Counted from the first letter of the stretch, positions 55,230-63,918 are shown. The stretch: DNA of 64,000 nucleotides from Martinezella calliandrae (GCF_030272695.1 NZ_JARFYN010000009.1:123592-187591); one strand, 5' to 3'. A program made the numbers and translations. The notes: generated by a model from the sequence alone, not told the origin.

Positions 55230-55259
55230 GGGGCCAGTCTTACGCGATTTCCTGGCCCC
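55230..55259. terminator. Hairpin downstream of the CBS-domain gene
   Basis: GGGGCCAG (55230-55237) pairs perfectly with CTGGCCCC (55252-55259). On the minus strand it lies about 95 bases after the CBS stop and is followed by TGTGAAAAAACC, not a T-run; on the plus strand TGTTTTGATTTT follows. It could end fixI-remnant transcription on the plus strand. Confidence 0.45.
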
Positions 55260-55352
55260 CCGTGTTTTGATTTTGGTCAGGCGGTGGGGGGTTTCGACCT
55301 CTTTCCTTGGCGACAAGCACTACTCGGCGGCGTTCACCCCGCCGGCAAGCGC

Positions 55353-56012
55353 TCATGCATGGCCGCCGGTGACATGCATCCGATCGATAAACCCACCAAT
55401 TCCACGGATGTCTTCCACGAGGACTTTGATTGCCTTCCGTTCCAGTTCGGACCGAACCCCACCCGCGATTGCTACCTGGGAATTTTCAACCGCGATATCG
55501 ATCTTGTCACAGTCCAAACCGAGATCGGATCGCAACCGGGTCTTGATCGCCAGTCGAACCGCATCGTCGCCGGCGGCGATAACGTCTTGGGCGCTGTTGA
55601 CTATCGTGCGAAAGACATCGCGCCGGTTGACGATGCCGACCAGCCGATTTTCTCTGACGATCGGAATTTGCCTGACGTGGTGCTGCTGCATGAGGCCGAT
55701 GATCGAGGAAATTGGGGCGTCCGGCGCTGCGGTTACGACGTCACATGTCATGGCATCGCCGACGCACCAGCTATGGCTATGGATATACTGGTTGAGATCC
55801 TTCACCGGTTCAGCCTTGTCGGGGAGATTGGCGTCGACTTCCTTGCGCGTGAAAAGATCGTCTTCGGTCAATATCCCGCAGAGCCGATCGATATCCTCGA
55901 CAACAGGCAGGCAACTCACTCCTGTATCCAGCATGAGGTTCAGTGCGTGGCGGATGCTGCAGGCCGGATCGATCGATACGATGGTCGTCGTCATAATGTC
56001 TTTTGCTTGCAT
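55353..56012 (-). CDS. Protein with two CBS domains and a BON domain
   Basis: 219 residues. CBS1 (IMTTTIVSIDPACSIRHALN, LPVVEDIDRLCGILTEDDL), CBS2 (AMTCDVVTAAPDAPISSIIG, IPIVRENRLVGIVNRRDVF) and a BON domain (LGLDCDKIDIAVENSQVAIA, GGVRSELERKAIKVLVED) fill the protein. CBS pairs bind adenosine nucleotides; BON domains bind membranes or partner proteins. A perfect FixK box lies 117 bases upstream, so it is probably induced in low oxygen. It is divergent from the tandem UspA gene. Confidence 0.85.
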   Translation of the reverse strand: MQAKDIMTTTIVSIDPACSIRHALNLMLDTGVSCLPVVEDIDRLCGILTEDDLFTRKEVDANLPDKAEPVKDLNQYIHSHSWCVGDAMTCDVVTAAPDAPISSIIGLMQQHHVRQIPIVRENRLVGIVNRRDVFRTIVNSAQDVIAAGDDAVRLAIKTRLRSDLGLDCDKIDIAVENSQVAIAGGVRSELERKAIKVLVEDIRGIGGFIDRMHVTGGHA

Positions 56013-56122
56013 GGCTTTATCCCTGAAGTTGGAAACGGCCCTCTACCCATCCTGCCGGGCAGCCGAACAGGCTGAGTATGGAGAATTGCCATCGGTTTTA
56101 TGATTGACCGCGACACCTCGCA

Positions 56123-56136
56123 TTGACCCACATCAA
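56123..56136. promoter_or_regulatory. Perfect FixK/Fnr box, CBS gene side
   Basis: TTGACCCACATCAA matches TTGAY-N4-RTCAA at every fixed position. It is 117 bases (centre) upstream of the CBS gene and on the CBS side of the shared 56013-56308 intergenic region. Confidence 0.8.
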
Positions 56137-56231
56137 GCAATTCCATGGTCACACAGCCAAGCCTGCCACCGCTACGACCCACCTCCGACATGCTGCGCGC
56201 ACAGGCAATATTTTCGGTCGCGTGCAGGTTC

Positions 56232-56245
56232 TTGACCAGGATCAA
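56232..56245. promoter_or_regulatory. Perfect FixK/Fnr box, uspA side
   Basis: TTGACCAGGATCAA matches the consensus fully. Its centre is 70 bases upstream of ATG 56309, the usual position for a class II site. Confidence 0.85.
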
Positions 56246-56308
56246 GGCGCTGCACGGGCACAGGCCTAAATTTGCAGCGAACGAACAATTCCAATCGTGA
56301 GGTGTGAC

Positions 56309-57142
56309 ATGCGAGCCAAAACCATTCTGAGCATTATTAGCGTCAATCAAAACGACGAGGATCTGCGCGCTGCGATCGAGTTGTGCCGCGCGGCGGGGGC
56401 GCATCTTTCAGTGCTGCTAACTGCGCTCGCGATACCTCCCATCGGCGGATACGGCGAAATCTCTTCATCCGCATGGGCCGAAGAACGCGAGCGCCAGTTG
56501 GAGAAACTCGGCCAGCATGTCGTGGCCGCAAAAACTCTGTTGCAATCGAGCGATATTTCATTTGATGTCGACGATCTCTTCACGGAATACGGATGGGTCG
56601 ACAACGAGATCGGCGAACGTGCCCGATACGCTGACCTGACGTTGATCGGTGGTGGTCTCCTGGCGGAGGATGACATGCGCTGGCGCATTCTGGATGGCGC
56701 CCTGTTTCAATCGCCGGCGCCGATTCTCGTTGTGCCGAAAGCATATGCCGCCTCGCTTCGACCACGCACGGTGCTCCTGGCCTGGAACTCCCGCAACGAG
56801 GCAAGTCACGCGGTCCGTGCTGCGATGAACCAATTGACGGGAGCCGACAATGTGCATGTCGTTATCGTCGATCCGCACGCATCAATCCGTAGCAACGGCG
56901 AGGAGCCGGGCGCAGATATCGCCGCATTTCTAGCGCGGCATGAAGTCCGGGTCTCGGTCGATATCCTGGCAAGCGGCGGCCGCACCGTCGCCGAGGTCCT
57001 GCGCCAGCATGCCAGGGATGTTGCAGCCGACCTGATCGTCATGGGTGCCTATGGGCATTCGCGTATGCGGGAATGGATTTTTGGAGGGACCACACGCTCA
57101 ATGCTGGAAACAACACCGGTCCCATTGTTGATGACGCGGTGA
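56309..57142 (+). CDS. Tandem UspA universal stress protein
   Basis: 277 residues with two Usp domains. The second carries VAADLIVMGAYGHSRMREWIFGGTTRSML, the ATP-binding signature; the first has the degenerate YADLTLIGGGLL. Tandem Usp proteins of this sort are FixK or Fnr targets in rhizobia and accumulate at low oxygen. ATG 56309 follows GAGGTG; a GTG at 56297 is possible. A FixK box is correctly spaced upstream. Confidence 0.85.
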   Translation: MRAKTILSIISVNQNDEDLRAAIELCRAAGAHLSVLLTALAIPPIGGYGEISSSAWAEERERQLEKLGQHVVAAKTLLQSSDISFDVDDLFTEYGWVDNEIGERARYADLTLIGGGLLAEDDMRWRILDGALFQSPAPILVVPKAYAASLRPRTVLLAWNSRNEASHAVRAAMNQLTGADNVHVVIVDPHASIRSNGEEPGADIAAFLARHEVRVSVDILASGGRTVAEVLRQHARDVAADLIVMGAYGHSRMREWIFGGTTRSMLETTPVPLLMTR

Positions 57143-57211
57143 AACGAGCAGGAGGGCACTGCCGCGTCCTCCGATTTTGTCGTCACATCAACAGATGCAT
57201 GGGAGGGGAAG

Positions 57212-57652
57212 ATGGTTGGAACCTACGACGTCGCTTTGCTGCAATCCGATCAGATCGAGCGGGCCTACCCGCTCATCCAAGCAGCTGTCCCGGCCCTTGA
57301 TCTCGCAAGCTGGCATCGGATGGCTTCCGATGCCTTCCGGCGCGAACAAATCCTCGTGGCCGTCAACCCGCGCGGATATATCCAGGGCCTCAGCATCTTT
57401 CGGCACTTCAAGCATCCCATCTTGGGAGCGCTGCTCGACGTCGTCTTTCTTTGTGCCATCAGTGCCGCCGATGAGCGTGGCGTCGCCGAAGGTTTGTTCG
57501 CAAGCATCAACTTACGGGCCAAAGAATTAAAATGCGCGCGAGTTCGCTTCTGGAATCAGGGCCCGGACAATTGGCAGCGGATGCGGGACGAGACACAATT
57601 CAACCGCCTGGATCACGGTTTGATGGTTTGGGTTGCCAATTCGCCCCGGTGA
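57212..57652 (+). CDS. GNAT-like hypothetical protein in the fixK-fixL region
   Basis: 146 residues, no signal. It has an N-terminal helix pair (QSDQIERAYPLIQAAVPAL), a central GYIQGLSIFRHFKHPILGALLDVVFL strand pair, and LKCARVRFWNQGPDNWQRM near the end. The arrangement is reminiscent of the GNAT acetyltransferase fold, but no clear acetyl-CoA loop is visible. It lies between the tandem uspA and the FxkR-like regulator. Small orfs of similar size sit beside fixK-fixL in R. leguminosarum plasmids, so this is probably the equivalent; the function is unknown. Confidence 0.6.
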   Translation: MVGTYDVALLQSDQIERAYPLIQAAVPALDLASWHRMASDAFRREQILVAVNPRGYIQGLSIFRHFKHPILGALLDVVFLCAISAADERGVAEGLFASINLRAKELKCARVRFWNQGPDNWQRMRDETQFNRLDHGLMVWVANSPR

Positions 57653-57677
57653 GGTGCGATACATTCAGGTGTGCCGT

Positions 57678-58403
57678 TTACACTTTGCCTGTGAACACGT
57701 AGCCGACGCCACGGATCGATTTGATCAATTGCGGGTGCTTGGGATCGATTTCGATCTTCTTGCGCAACCGCGCGATTTGAGCATCGATCGTCCGGTCAAA
57801 AGCTTCGAGGTTGCGACCGCGGGTGAGATCCATCAGCAGCTCGCGGCCGAGGACACGTCCGGCATGCCGCACGAAGACGACGAGCATGTCGAATTCGCCG
57901 GTGGTCAATTCGACTTCGCCGCCATCGGCCGCCAGGAGCTGACGTTTTGCGACGTCGAGTTGCCAGCCTTCGAAGCGGATGATTTCGCCGATGCTGGTCT
58001 CGGGTGCCTTGGCAACAGGCTGCCGGCGTCTAAGGATTGATTTCAGACGCGCGTGCACTTCCCTGAGGTGGAAAGGCTTGGCGATATAGTCGTCGGCTCC
58101 GACCTCGATGCCAACGATCCGGTCCACCACGTCGTCTCTGCCGGTGAGCATCATGATTGGAATGTCCGACTGCGCGCGAATTTCACGCGCGAGATCCAGC
58201 CCGTCTTCCCCTCCGGGGAGAACCAGATCCAACAGGATGATATCGAAACTCTCCTGCCGCAGGCGCGCCCGCATCTCAACGCCGCCTGACACGGCGCTCA
58301 CCGCATATCCTTCGTCCTCGAAATATCGGGTCAGCATTTGCCGAATTCGCGGATCGTCGTCTACTACAAGCACATGCTCACGCCGCAGCTGGTCGGAGGC
58401 CAT
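57678..58403 (-). CDS. fxkR: OmpR-family response regulator, FxkR-like
   Basis: 241 residues from ATG 58403. The receiver has VVDDDPRIRQM, Asp59 in IILLDLVLPGGEDG, MLTGRDD and IAKPFHLREVH. The winged helix has LTTGEFDMLVVFVRHAGRVL and FDRTIDAQIARLRKKIEID. It is divergent from fixK with a K-box-like repeat between. In R. etli FxkR is the response regulator that links hybrid FixL to fixK expression in place of FixJ. Position, family and site agree with that role; orthology was not tested. Confidence 0.75.
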   Translation of the reverse strand: MASDQLRREHVLVVDDDPRIRQMLTRYFEDEGYAVSAVSGGVEMRARLRQESFDIILLDLVLPGGEDGLDLAREIRAQSDIPIMMLTGRDDVVDRIVGIEVGADDYIAKPFHLREVHARLKSILRRRQPVAKAPETSIGEIIRFEGWQLDVAKRQLLAADGGEVELTTGEFDMLVVFVRHAGRVLGRELLMDLTRGRNLEAFDRTIDAQIARLRKKIEIDPKHPQLIKSIRGVGYVFTGKV

Positions 58404-58440
58404 CACGAAAAATTCCAATAAATGTAGGCCGCGCCGCCCT

Positions 58441-58456
58441 GTGACAATCCGTTACA
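58441..58456. promoter_or_regulatory. K-box-like direct repeat upstream of fixK
   Basis: GTGACA-ATCC-GTTACA (58441-58456) matches the GTTACA-N4-GTTACA K-box reported for FxkR control of fixK in R. etli, with a single mismatch. It lies 93 bases upstream of the fixK start and 38 from the fxkR start. No other match was seen nearby. Confidence 0.75.
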
Positions 58457-58548
58457 AAATCGCGCCATTTCTAACACGCGCGGCATTCGGCTGTCACGCA
58501 CGGACGATCAATTATCCAACATCGACAAAACATTTGAGAGGGATTGTC

Positions 58549-59304
58549 ATGTTGCAGGCGGGCTATGCGGTACAGGCTCCGAGCTATAGTGAAGCGGTCG
58601 TTTTCGGCGAAGAACCGATTTGCCTGCAATCGCTGTTTAGAAAGCAGCCGGTGGAACATTTAGACGCCGGCGAGTCGCTGTTTTTCGAGAGCGATCCGGC
58701 AAGACATCTTTTCGAGGTCGTTGAAGGCGTTTTACGCATCTTCAAGATCATGGCTGACGGCAGACGCGTCATCACGGGCTTTCTGTATTCCGGCGATCTT
58801 GTCGGCGTCTCGCTCAAGAATCATTATCTCTACAGTGCCGAGGCAGTGACCCCGGTTAAACTCCGTCGCTTTGCTCGCAAAGCCTTCGAGGACGCGGTCA
58901 GCGGCTCGCCGGAACTTAGGCCGCAGCTCTTTGCGCGACTATGTGACGAGATGGCGGCGGCCCAGGATCAGATGGTGTTGCTGTCGTGCAAAAATGCCGA
59001 GGAAAGACTTTGCACCTTTCTGCTGCAGCAGCTGCGGCGCGCGCGCGAGCAAGAGCGCTCGGCAAGCGTCATCGACCTGCCGATGACGCGCCTGGATATT
59101 GCCGATTATCTTGGACTGACAATCGAGACCATCTCGAGGACGATGACGAAGCTGACGAATAAAGGCGTCGTCAGCCCGGCTGGCCGCCATTCCATTCGTA
59201 TTGCAAAACCCGGGACGCTCGCACATCTTGCGGGCGATGGAGATGAATGTCACGACGCCAACTCGATCGTTCTGGCCTTTGACAGCGCGGGACGGCGCCA
59301 CTAG
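58549..59304 (+). CDS. fixK: FixK-like Crp/Fnr family regulator
   Basis: 251 residues from ATG 58549 (GAGAGGG before it). The N-terminal sensor-like barrel (LDAGESLFFESDPARHLFEVVEG, GVLRIFKIMADGRRVITGFL) lacks the four-cysteine Fe-S motif of oxygen-sensing Fnr, as in FixK. The HTH reads RLDIADYLGLTIETISRTMTKL with the ETxSR contact residues for TTGAY sites. It is 21 bases before fixL and probably co-transcribed with it, giving feedback. It is induced by low oxygen through FixL and FxkR and acts on the boxes listed nearby. Confidence 0.85.
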   Translation: MLQAGYAVQAPSYSEAVVFGEEPICLQSLFRKQPVEHLDAGESLFFESDPARHLFEVVEGVLRIFKIMADGRRVITGFLYSGDLVGVSLKNHYLYSAEAVTPVKLRRFARKAFEDAVSGSPELRPQLFARLCDEMAAAQDQMVLLSCKNAEERLCTFLLQQLRRAREQERSASVIDLPMTRLDIADYLGLTIETISRTMTKLTNKGVVSPAGRHSIRIAKPGTLAHLAGDGDECHDANSIVLAFDSAGRRH

Positions 59305-59325
59305 GCAATTACAAGCGAAATCAAT

Positions 59326-61248
59326 ATGAACGAGCAGTCATCATTGGCACAGGCGAGAGAAAGTGGACTGGAGGAGATTGCTCGCGTCCTGGATGGCGCG
59401 AACATCATCATTCACGGTTTCGATGGTGTCATTAGCCGATGGACGAGTGGCTGCGAGCAGCTTTACGGTTGGAGCCGTGAAGAAGCGGTTGGCCAGGTGG
59501 TTCATGACCTGCTCGCGACCGTTTTGCCGGAGCCCCTCGATCGGATACGCGAAACAGTCGCCCGGCACGGCGTCTGGCAAGGAGAGCTCGTTCATCGTCA
59601 CAAGGACGGCCGGCCCATTGTCGTTGCCAGTCGGTGGGTGACGGCCTTCTCGATCGATCCAACCCGACAACTCATTGTGCAAACAAACAATGATATCAGT
59701 AACTTGAAGCGAATTCAGGCGGATCTCGCTGAGCGCGAGGCGCACCTGCGCTCGATTCTGGCAACCGTACCGGAGTCGATGATCGTCATCGACGAGGCCG
59801 GCATGATCACCTCCTTCAGCGCGGCGGCGGAGAGCCTGTTCGGATATCCGGCCGATGAGGTCGACGGAAAAAATGTCCGTATTTTGATGCCTTCCCCGGA
59901 CCGCGAGGCACATGACGGCTACATCGACCACTATCTGACCACTGGCGAGCGGCGCATTATCGGCTACGGCCGCGTTGTCAGAGGGCAACGCAAGGACGGT
60001 ACGATCTTTCCGATGGAGCTGTCGGTCGGCGAAGCAGTTGCAAACGGGAAGCGCATCTTTACGGGCTTCGTGCGCGACCTGACCAGCCGGCACAAGATCG
60101 AGGAAGAGCTTAGGCAGGCCCAAAAAATGGAAGCCATCGGCCAACTGACCGGCGGACTGGCGCATGATTTCAATAATCTGCTTACCGTCATCAGCGGCAA
60201 TTTGGAAATGATAGAGGGAAGACTTCAGGATCAAAAGCTGTTGTCACTGTTGTCCGAGGCGCAGGCGGCTGCCGAAGATGGGGCCAAGCTGACGGGCCAG
60301 CTCCTGGCATTTGGCCGCCGCCAGCCGCTCAATCCCAAGCTGGTCGATATCGGGCAGCTTGTGGCCGGTTTTTCAGATCTTCTGCGACGAACGCTCGGAG
60401 AAAGCATCGAATTGCGAACGGTGGTGACCGGCGGCACGAACGAAGCGCTTGTCGACGGGTCGCAATTGCAGAACGCCCTTCTCAATCTGACCCTCAATGC
60501 GCGTGATGCTATGCCGCGCGGCGGCCTTTTGTCGATCGAGATTTCCCACGCGCGGCTCGATGCCGACTATGCCCAGATGTATCCGCAGGTTCGTACCGGT
60601 GAGTTCGTGCTCATCTCCGTAACCGATACCGGTGTGGGGATGTCGAGCGAGGTCCGAGAGCATGCCTTCGAGCCGTTCTTCACGACAAAAGGAATGGGTT
60701 CGGGGACCGGGCTCGGCCTCAGCATGGTTTACGGTTTTGCCAAGCAATCGGGAGGCCATGTTCAGCTCTACAGCGAGATCGGGCAGGGAACGAGCGTTCG
60801 CATCTTCCTGCCGGCGGCGCAGAAAGCCCAACCCGGCCAGCCAGCGGAACCTGCCGAAATGGGGAGGCGCCCGCATATTCCCCGCGGCTCCGAGTGCATC
60901 CTCGTCGTCGAAGATGACGCGCGCGTACGTCGCGTTGCCGTGTCGCGGCTGCTGGATGCCGGCTATAAAGTTATAGAAGCGGCAAACGGCGCCGAGGCAT
61001 TGAAACTCTTCGAAGACAATCCGGAGATCGCGCTTCTTTTTACCGATGTTGTCATGCCTGGTGGCCTGACGGGCGACGAATTGGCCCAGAAAGTTCGGGC
61101 ATTACGCCCGAGCATCAAGATATTGTTCACTTCCGGCTACGCCGAGCCGACGATAGCCGGCCGGGAACTTGCGGAGGCGGGCAGTTGGCTTAAGAAGCCT
61201 TACACCGCCCACGAACTCGCCATTCGTCTGCGAGAGCTGCTCGATTAA
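59326..61248 (+). CDS. fixL: Hybrid FixL, haem-PAS oxygen sensor kinase with receiver domain
   Basis: 640 residues. PAS1 is at about 17-130. The haem PAS at 134-250 has the proximal His196 in [10 protein letters not shown] and Arg216 in [10 protein letters not shown]. The dimer helix carries His280 in [11 protein letters not shown], and the ATPase domain has [10 protein letters not shown] (Asn391), VTDTGVGMS and [13 protein letters not shown]-terminal receiver follows with Asp574 in [11 protein letters not shown]. The haem His, phospho-His and receiver Asp are all present, so phosphorelay from His280 to Asp574 and on to a separate regulator is expected. It has no transmembrane segment and is cytosolic. 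Confidence 0.9.
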   Translation: MNEQSSLAQARESGLEEIARVLDGANIIIHGFDGVISRWTSGCEQLYGWSREEAVGQVVHDLLATVLPEPLDRIRETVARHGVWQGELVHRHKDGRPIVVASRWVTAFSIDPTRQLIVQTNNDISNLKRIQADLAEREAHLRSILATVPESMIVIDEAGMITSFSAAAESLFGYPADEVDGKNVRILMPSPDREAHDGYIDHYLTTGERRIIGYGRVVRGQRKDGTIFPMELSVGEAVANGKRIFTGFVRDLTSRHKIEEELRQAQKMEAIGQLTGGLAHDFNNLLTVISGNLEMIEGRLQDQKLLSLLSEAQAAAEDGAKLTGQLLAFGRRQPLNPKLVDIGQLVAGFSDLLRRTLGESIELRTVVTGGTNEALVDGSQLQNALLNLTLNARDAMPRGGLLSIEISHARLDADYAQMYPQVRTGEFVLISVTDTGVGMSSEVREHAFEPFFTTKGMGSGTGLGLSMVYGFAKQSGGHVQLYSEIGQGTSVRIFLPAAQKAQPGQPAEPAEMGRRPHIPRGSECILVVEDDARVRRVAVSRLLDAGYKVIEAANGAEALKLFEDNPEIALLFTDVVMPGGLTGDELAQKVRALRPSIKILFTSGYAEPTIAGRELAEAGSWLKKPYTAHELAIRLRELLD

Positions 61249-61291
61249 GGCATTTTCGCAGGCACCAACTGGAACCAGTTGCTGTCTTTTG

Positions 61292-61609
61292 TTAGCCGGC
61301 GGCGCGAACCTCTTTCGCTGCATCGAACAGAAGTTGGCGCATCTTCTCGCGCAGGCCTTTTGCATCGATCGAGGCACCTGCCGATTGCATATCCGCCTGG
61401 AGCTTGGAGAACAGCCCCTCATCCCCGGGCTCGGCCAAATCGGCGGTGATGATTTCACCGAAATAGGCGTCGAAATCCTGCCGGCCAATCAAATCGGCGG
61501 CCCAGCGAGCCAGCATCCTGTCACGTCTCGCCCTGATATGAAACGACTGTTCAAGCTTCACGACATATTCTTTTTCGGCGGCTTCTTCCCGTTCTTTGAA
61601 AATGCTCAT
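61292..61609 (-). CDS. DUF1476 protein (F1-ATPase zeta-subunit-like)
   Basis: 105 residues from ATG 61609. IFKEREEAAEKEYVVKLEQS, then ARRDRMLARWAADLIG and the two C-terminal helices (YFGEIITADLAEPGDEGLFS, KGLREKMRQLLFDAA) match the four-helix DUF1476 family. In alphaproteobacteria this family includes the zeta subunit, which inhibits ATP hydrolysis by F1-ATPase. It has a perfect FixK box at the standard distance upstream, so an oxygen-controlled plasmid-borne form is likely. Confidence 0.8.
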   Translation of the reverse strand: MSIFKEREEAAEKEYVVKLEQSFHIRARRDRMLARWAADLIGRQDFDAYFGEIITADLAEPGDEGLFSKLQADMQSAGASIDAKGLREKMRQLLFDAAKEVRAAG

Positions 61610-61674
61610 GGCAAGTTCCTCCGAGGCAGTCATAGTGCGCATATTCGAATTTAGGTGAAACTAAAGATTGGGCA

Positions 61675-61688
61675 TTGATGCCTGTCAA
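61675..61688. promoter_or_regulatory. Perfect FixK/Fnr box upstream of the DUF1476 gene
   Basis: TTGATGCCTGTCAA matches TTGAY-N4-RTCAA completely. The centre is 72 bases from the start of the DUF1476 gene, so it should activate at about -41.5 of a nearby transcription start. Confidence 0.85.
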
Positions 61689-61689
61689 A

Positions 61690-62084
61690 TAATCATAGAT
61701 CCAACGATCTCGGCCGCGCTGACGAGCTGGCGCATATATGATTGCAGCAGTCGGGATACTGTTTTTTCGACCAAAGCGATATTGATGGTGAAGTCTTTTC
61801 TGCCAGCAATGGTCCGTCGATCGGATCAACAACGAACATTGGGCCGTCAACAGCCCGTAACCAGCCACCGTTGACTTCGCTTAGAACTGGAATATCCGCA
61901 TCGAGTTGTTTGCAGGCTTCACACAATAGTCTGTTACACTCGAGATCGGCTGCGGTCTCAGGTGACCCATCCGTCTTCGTCATCACCTGATTGACGGTTT
62001 GCCATCGGTCATTGCGAGGTCACCCGCATCGCGAACGGATGGCAATAAAGCGTAAATCAATTGCTCTCGGGACAGATGGGGCAC
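61690..62084 (-). pseudogene. cysQ: cysQ-like 3'(2'),5'-bisphosphate nucleotidase remnant
   Basis: Fragments in order on the minus strand but in different frames: VPHLSREQLIYALLPSVRDA then GDLAM; TKTDGSPETAADLECNRLLC and DIPVLSEVN then MFVVDPIDG; AGRKDFTINIALVEK; SIPTAAIIYAPARQRGR. The metal-binding DPIDG and TEADL-like (TAADL) motifs identify the inositol-phosphatase-fold CysQ family, which recycles PAP in sulfate assimilation. A GTG at 62084 with GGAG before it would be the start. At least three frame changes and loss of the C-terminal half make it dead. Confidence 0.6.
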
Positions 62085-62142
62085 TTGTATCTCCACCCAA
62101 GAGCTTCGATGTAACATCTTAAGTGCATTAGCAATGGGTACC

Positions 62143-62156
62143 TTGATCCTCATCAA
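62143..62156. promoter_or_regulatory. Perfect FixK/Fnr box near the cysQ remnant
   Basis: TTGATCCTCATCAA matches the consensus fully. It lies 66 bases (centre) upstream of the cysQ remnant start on the minus strand and 155 bases upstream of the plus-strand two-domain kinase. The first spacing is typical; the second is long but possible. Confidence 0.8.
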
Positions 62157-62303
62157 TGTGTCCGCTGTTGGATATGATTTGGTAAAGTCACCTCGGAGGT
62201 ATTTTTCCAACGGGGTGTCGGGCCGCCGCCCTTACCGTTTTTTGGGGGAGCATGAAGGCGGCGGTTCGATTGGAAGAAGATCGGCAAAATATGGGAAGCA
62301 ACG

Positions 62304-63833
62304 ATGATTGTCGACGACCAGCGAGCGGCCATAGCCTTTCTGAGCGATCCGAAATCCCACGGTCTCGATGCACCGATAGAGGTGATCGAAACGCATATCT
62401 CGCGGATCTTCCTGGCAGGCGAACGCGCCTATAAAATGAAGAAGGCCGTGAAGCTTCCCTACGTCGACTTCTCATCCGCACCCCTTCGTTTGGACGCATG
62501 CCGGAAGGAGTTGGAGCTAAATGGCGCAACCGCGCCCGGGCTCTATCTCGGCGTCAAGAGGCTGGTTAAAGACAAGAGCGGGACCGTTTGCTTCGCTGAG
62601 GATGGCGCGTGCGTCGACGCTGTCGTCGAGATGGTTCGTTTCGATCAGGATCTCCTATTCGACAGGCTTGCGGCCGCGAACAAACTTACAGATGAGTTGA
62701 TGACGTCAACTGCTCGCATGATCGTCCTCTTCCATCAAGATGCCGTCGTTGCCCAAGGCGTGGACGGCGCCCGCCAAATGGAATCGGTTCTGGACATCAA
62801 CGACGCCGGGTTCGCGACCAGCACCGTGTTTACCGAGCACGAGGTCGCGGCGTTCAGCCAGCTTTTTCGAGACATGCTTCAGCGGCACGCGGAGCGATTG
62901 CGACAGCGCAGCGCGGCGGGCAAGGTGAGACGGTGTCACGGCGATCTGCATCTGCGCAATATTTGCCTCCTTGATGGTCATCCACGCCTATTTGACTGCA
63001 TTGAGTTCAATGATGAGATCGCCACGGTCGATGTGCTCTATGACCTTGCCTTTCTTCTTATGGACCTCTGGTATGAAGGCCATCAGCACTTCGCCAATCT
63101 CGTAGCGAACCGCTATTTCGATGAATCCGACAATGAGGAAGGGTTTATGCTCCTGCCCTTCTTGCTTGCCGTCCGTGCTGCGGTCAGGGCGCATGTCATC
63201 GCGACCCAAGCCGAAACGGCGACGGCGAACAAAGACGAATTGCGTGCCGAAGCCCGACGCTATTTCGAGCTGGCAAGAGAATTGCTCGAAACAAGGGCAC
63301 CACGGCTGATCGCCCTTGGCGGACTGAGCGGGGCCGGCAAGACAACGGTTGCGGAAGCGCTCGCTCCCCACATTGGCGTGCCGCCGGGGGCACGGATTGT
63401 CGAAAGTGATCGCGTTCGCAAAGCCATGCATGGTGTTTCCGCCGAAACGCGCCTTCCGAAGGCTGCCTATCGGCCGGAAATATCCAGGAAGGTTTATGCG
63501 GAGATGGTCCTGCGGACCGATATTATTCTTGCCGATGGCGGAAGCGTCGTTGCCGACGCTGTCTTTGATGATCTCGACCACAGAAATGCAATTGAAGCAC
63601 CGGCACGTCACCGGAACGTTCAATTCGATGGGCTTTGGCTTGACGCCGATCCCGCATTGCTCTGGAAGCGCGTGAGCGGTCGGCGGGGCGGCGGCCCCTC
63701 TGATGCGAATGTCGAAGTTTTGGAGATGCAACTTGCACGGCGCTCCTCCAACATGACCTGGCACAAAATCGAAGCCCGTCAGGACATTGAGGTCATTTGC
63801 CAAGATATCTTGGCGAGATCGGCTTCAAAATGA
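62304..63833 (+). CDS. Two-domain protein: aminoglycoside-phosphotransferase-like kinase plus P-loop kinase
   Basis: 509 residues. The N-terminal half has the APH fold: AYKMKKAVKLPYVDF (ATP Lys), the catalytic loop RRCHGDLHLRNICL, then LFDCIEFNDEIATVDVLYD with the metal-binding Asp. The C-terminal half has Walker A GGLSGAGKTTVAEAL near 346-360 and ESDRVRKAMHG, a gluconate-kinase-like AAA_33 domain. Proteins of this fusion are widespread in proteobacteria, often near stress or Usp genes; the substrate is unknown. The FixK box at 62143 may place it in the low-oxygen regulon. Confidence 0.8.
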   Translation: MIVDDQRAAIAFLSDPKSHGLDAPIEVIETHISRIFLAGERAYKMKKAVKLPYVDFSSAPLRLDACRKELELNGATAPGLYLGVKRLVKDKSGTVCFAEDGACVDAVVEMVRFDQDLLFDRLAAANKLTDELMTSTARMIVLFHQDAVVAQGVDGARQMESVLDINDAGFATSTVFTEHEVAAFSQLFRDMLQRHAERLRQRSAAGKVRRCHGDLHLRNICLLDGHPRLFDCIEFNDEIATVDVLYDLAFLLMDLWYEGHQHFANLVANRYFDESDNEEGFMLLPFLLAVRAAVRAHVIATQAETATANKDELRAEARRYFELARELLETRAPRLIALGGLSGAGKTTVAEALAPHIGVPPGARIVESDRVRKAMHGVSAETRLPKAAYRPEISRKVYAEMVLRTDIILADGGSVVADAVFDDLDHRNAIEAPARHRNVQFDGLWLDADPALLWKRVSGRRGGGPSDANVEVLEMQLARRSSNMTWHKIEARQDIEVICQDILARSASK

Positions 63834-63897
63834 CCTCCGCCAAGATCAAGGCGAGGGGTTAGAACAGTTCGCTTGCAATCTTACTGAATCTATGTAT

Positions 63898-63918
63898 ATC
63901 TCTCCAAAATGGAGAGAT
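63898..63918. repeat. Palindrome overlapping the start of the recombinase gene
   Basis: ATCTCTCCA and TGGAGAGAT are perfect 9-base arms around AAA, spanning 63898-63918, and include the gene's ATG at 63909. It may be the recombinase's own operator or part of the element's end. IS607 elements lack standard terminal inverted repeats. Confidence 0.55.

Noticed and set aside
55143..56103. Long overlapping plus-strand ORFs opposite the CBS-BON gene
   Set aside because: The minus strand gives clean CBS and BON domains; the plus-strand products show none.
59341..60234. 297-residue minus-strand ORF antisense to fixL
   Set aside because: fixL motifs are continuous on the plus strand and the antisense product has no domain pattern.
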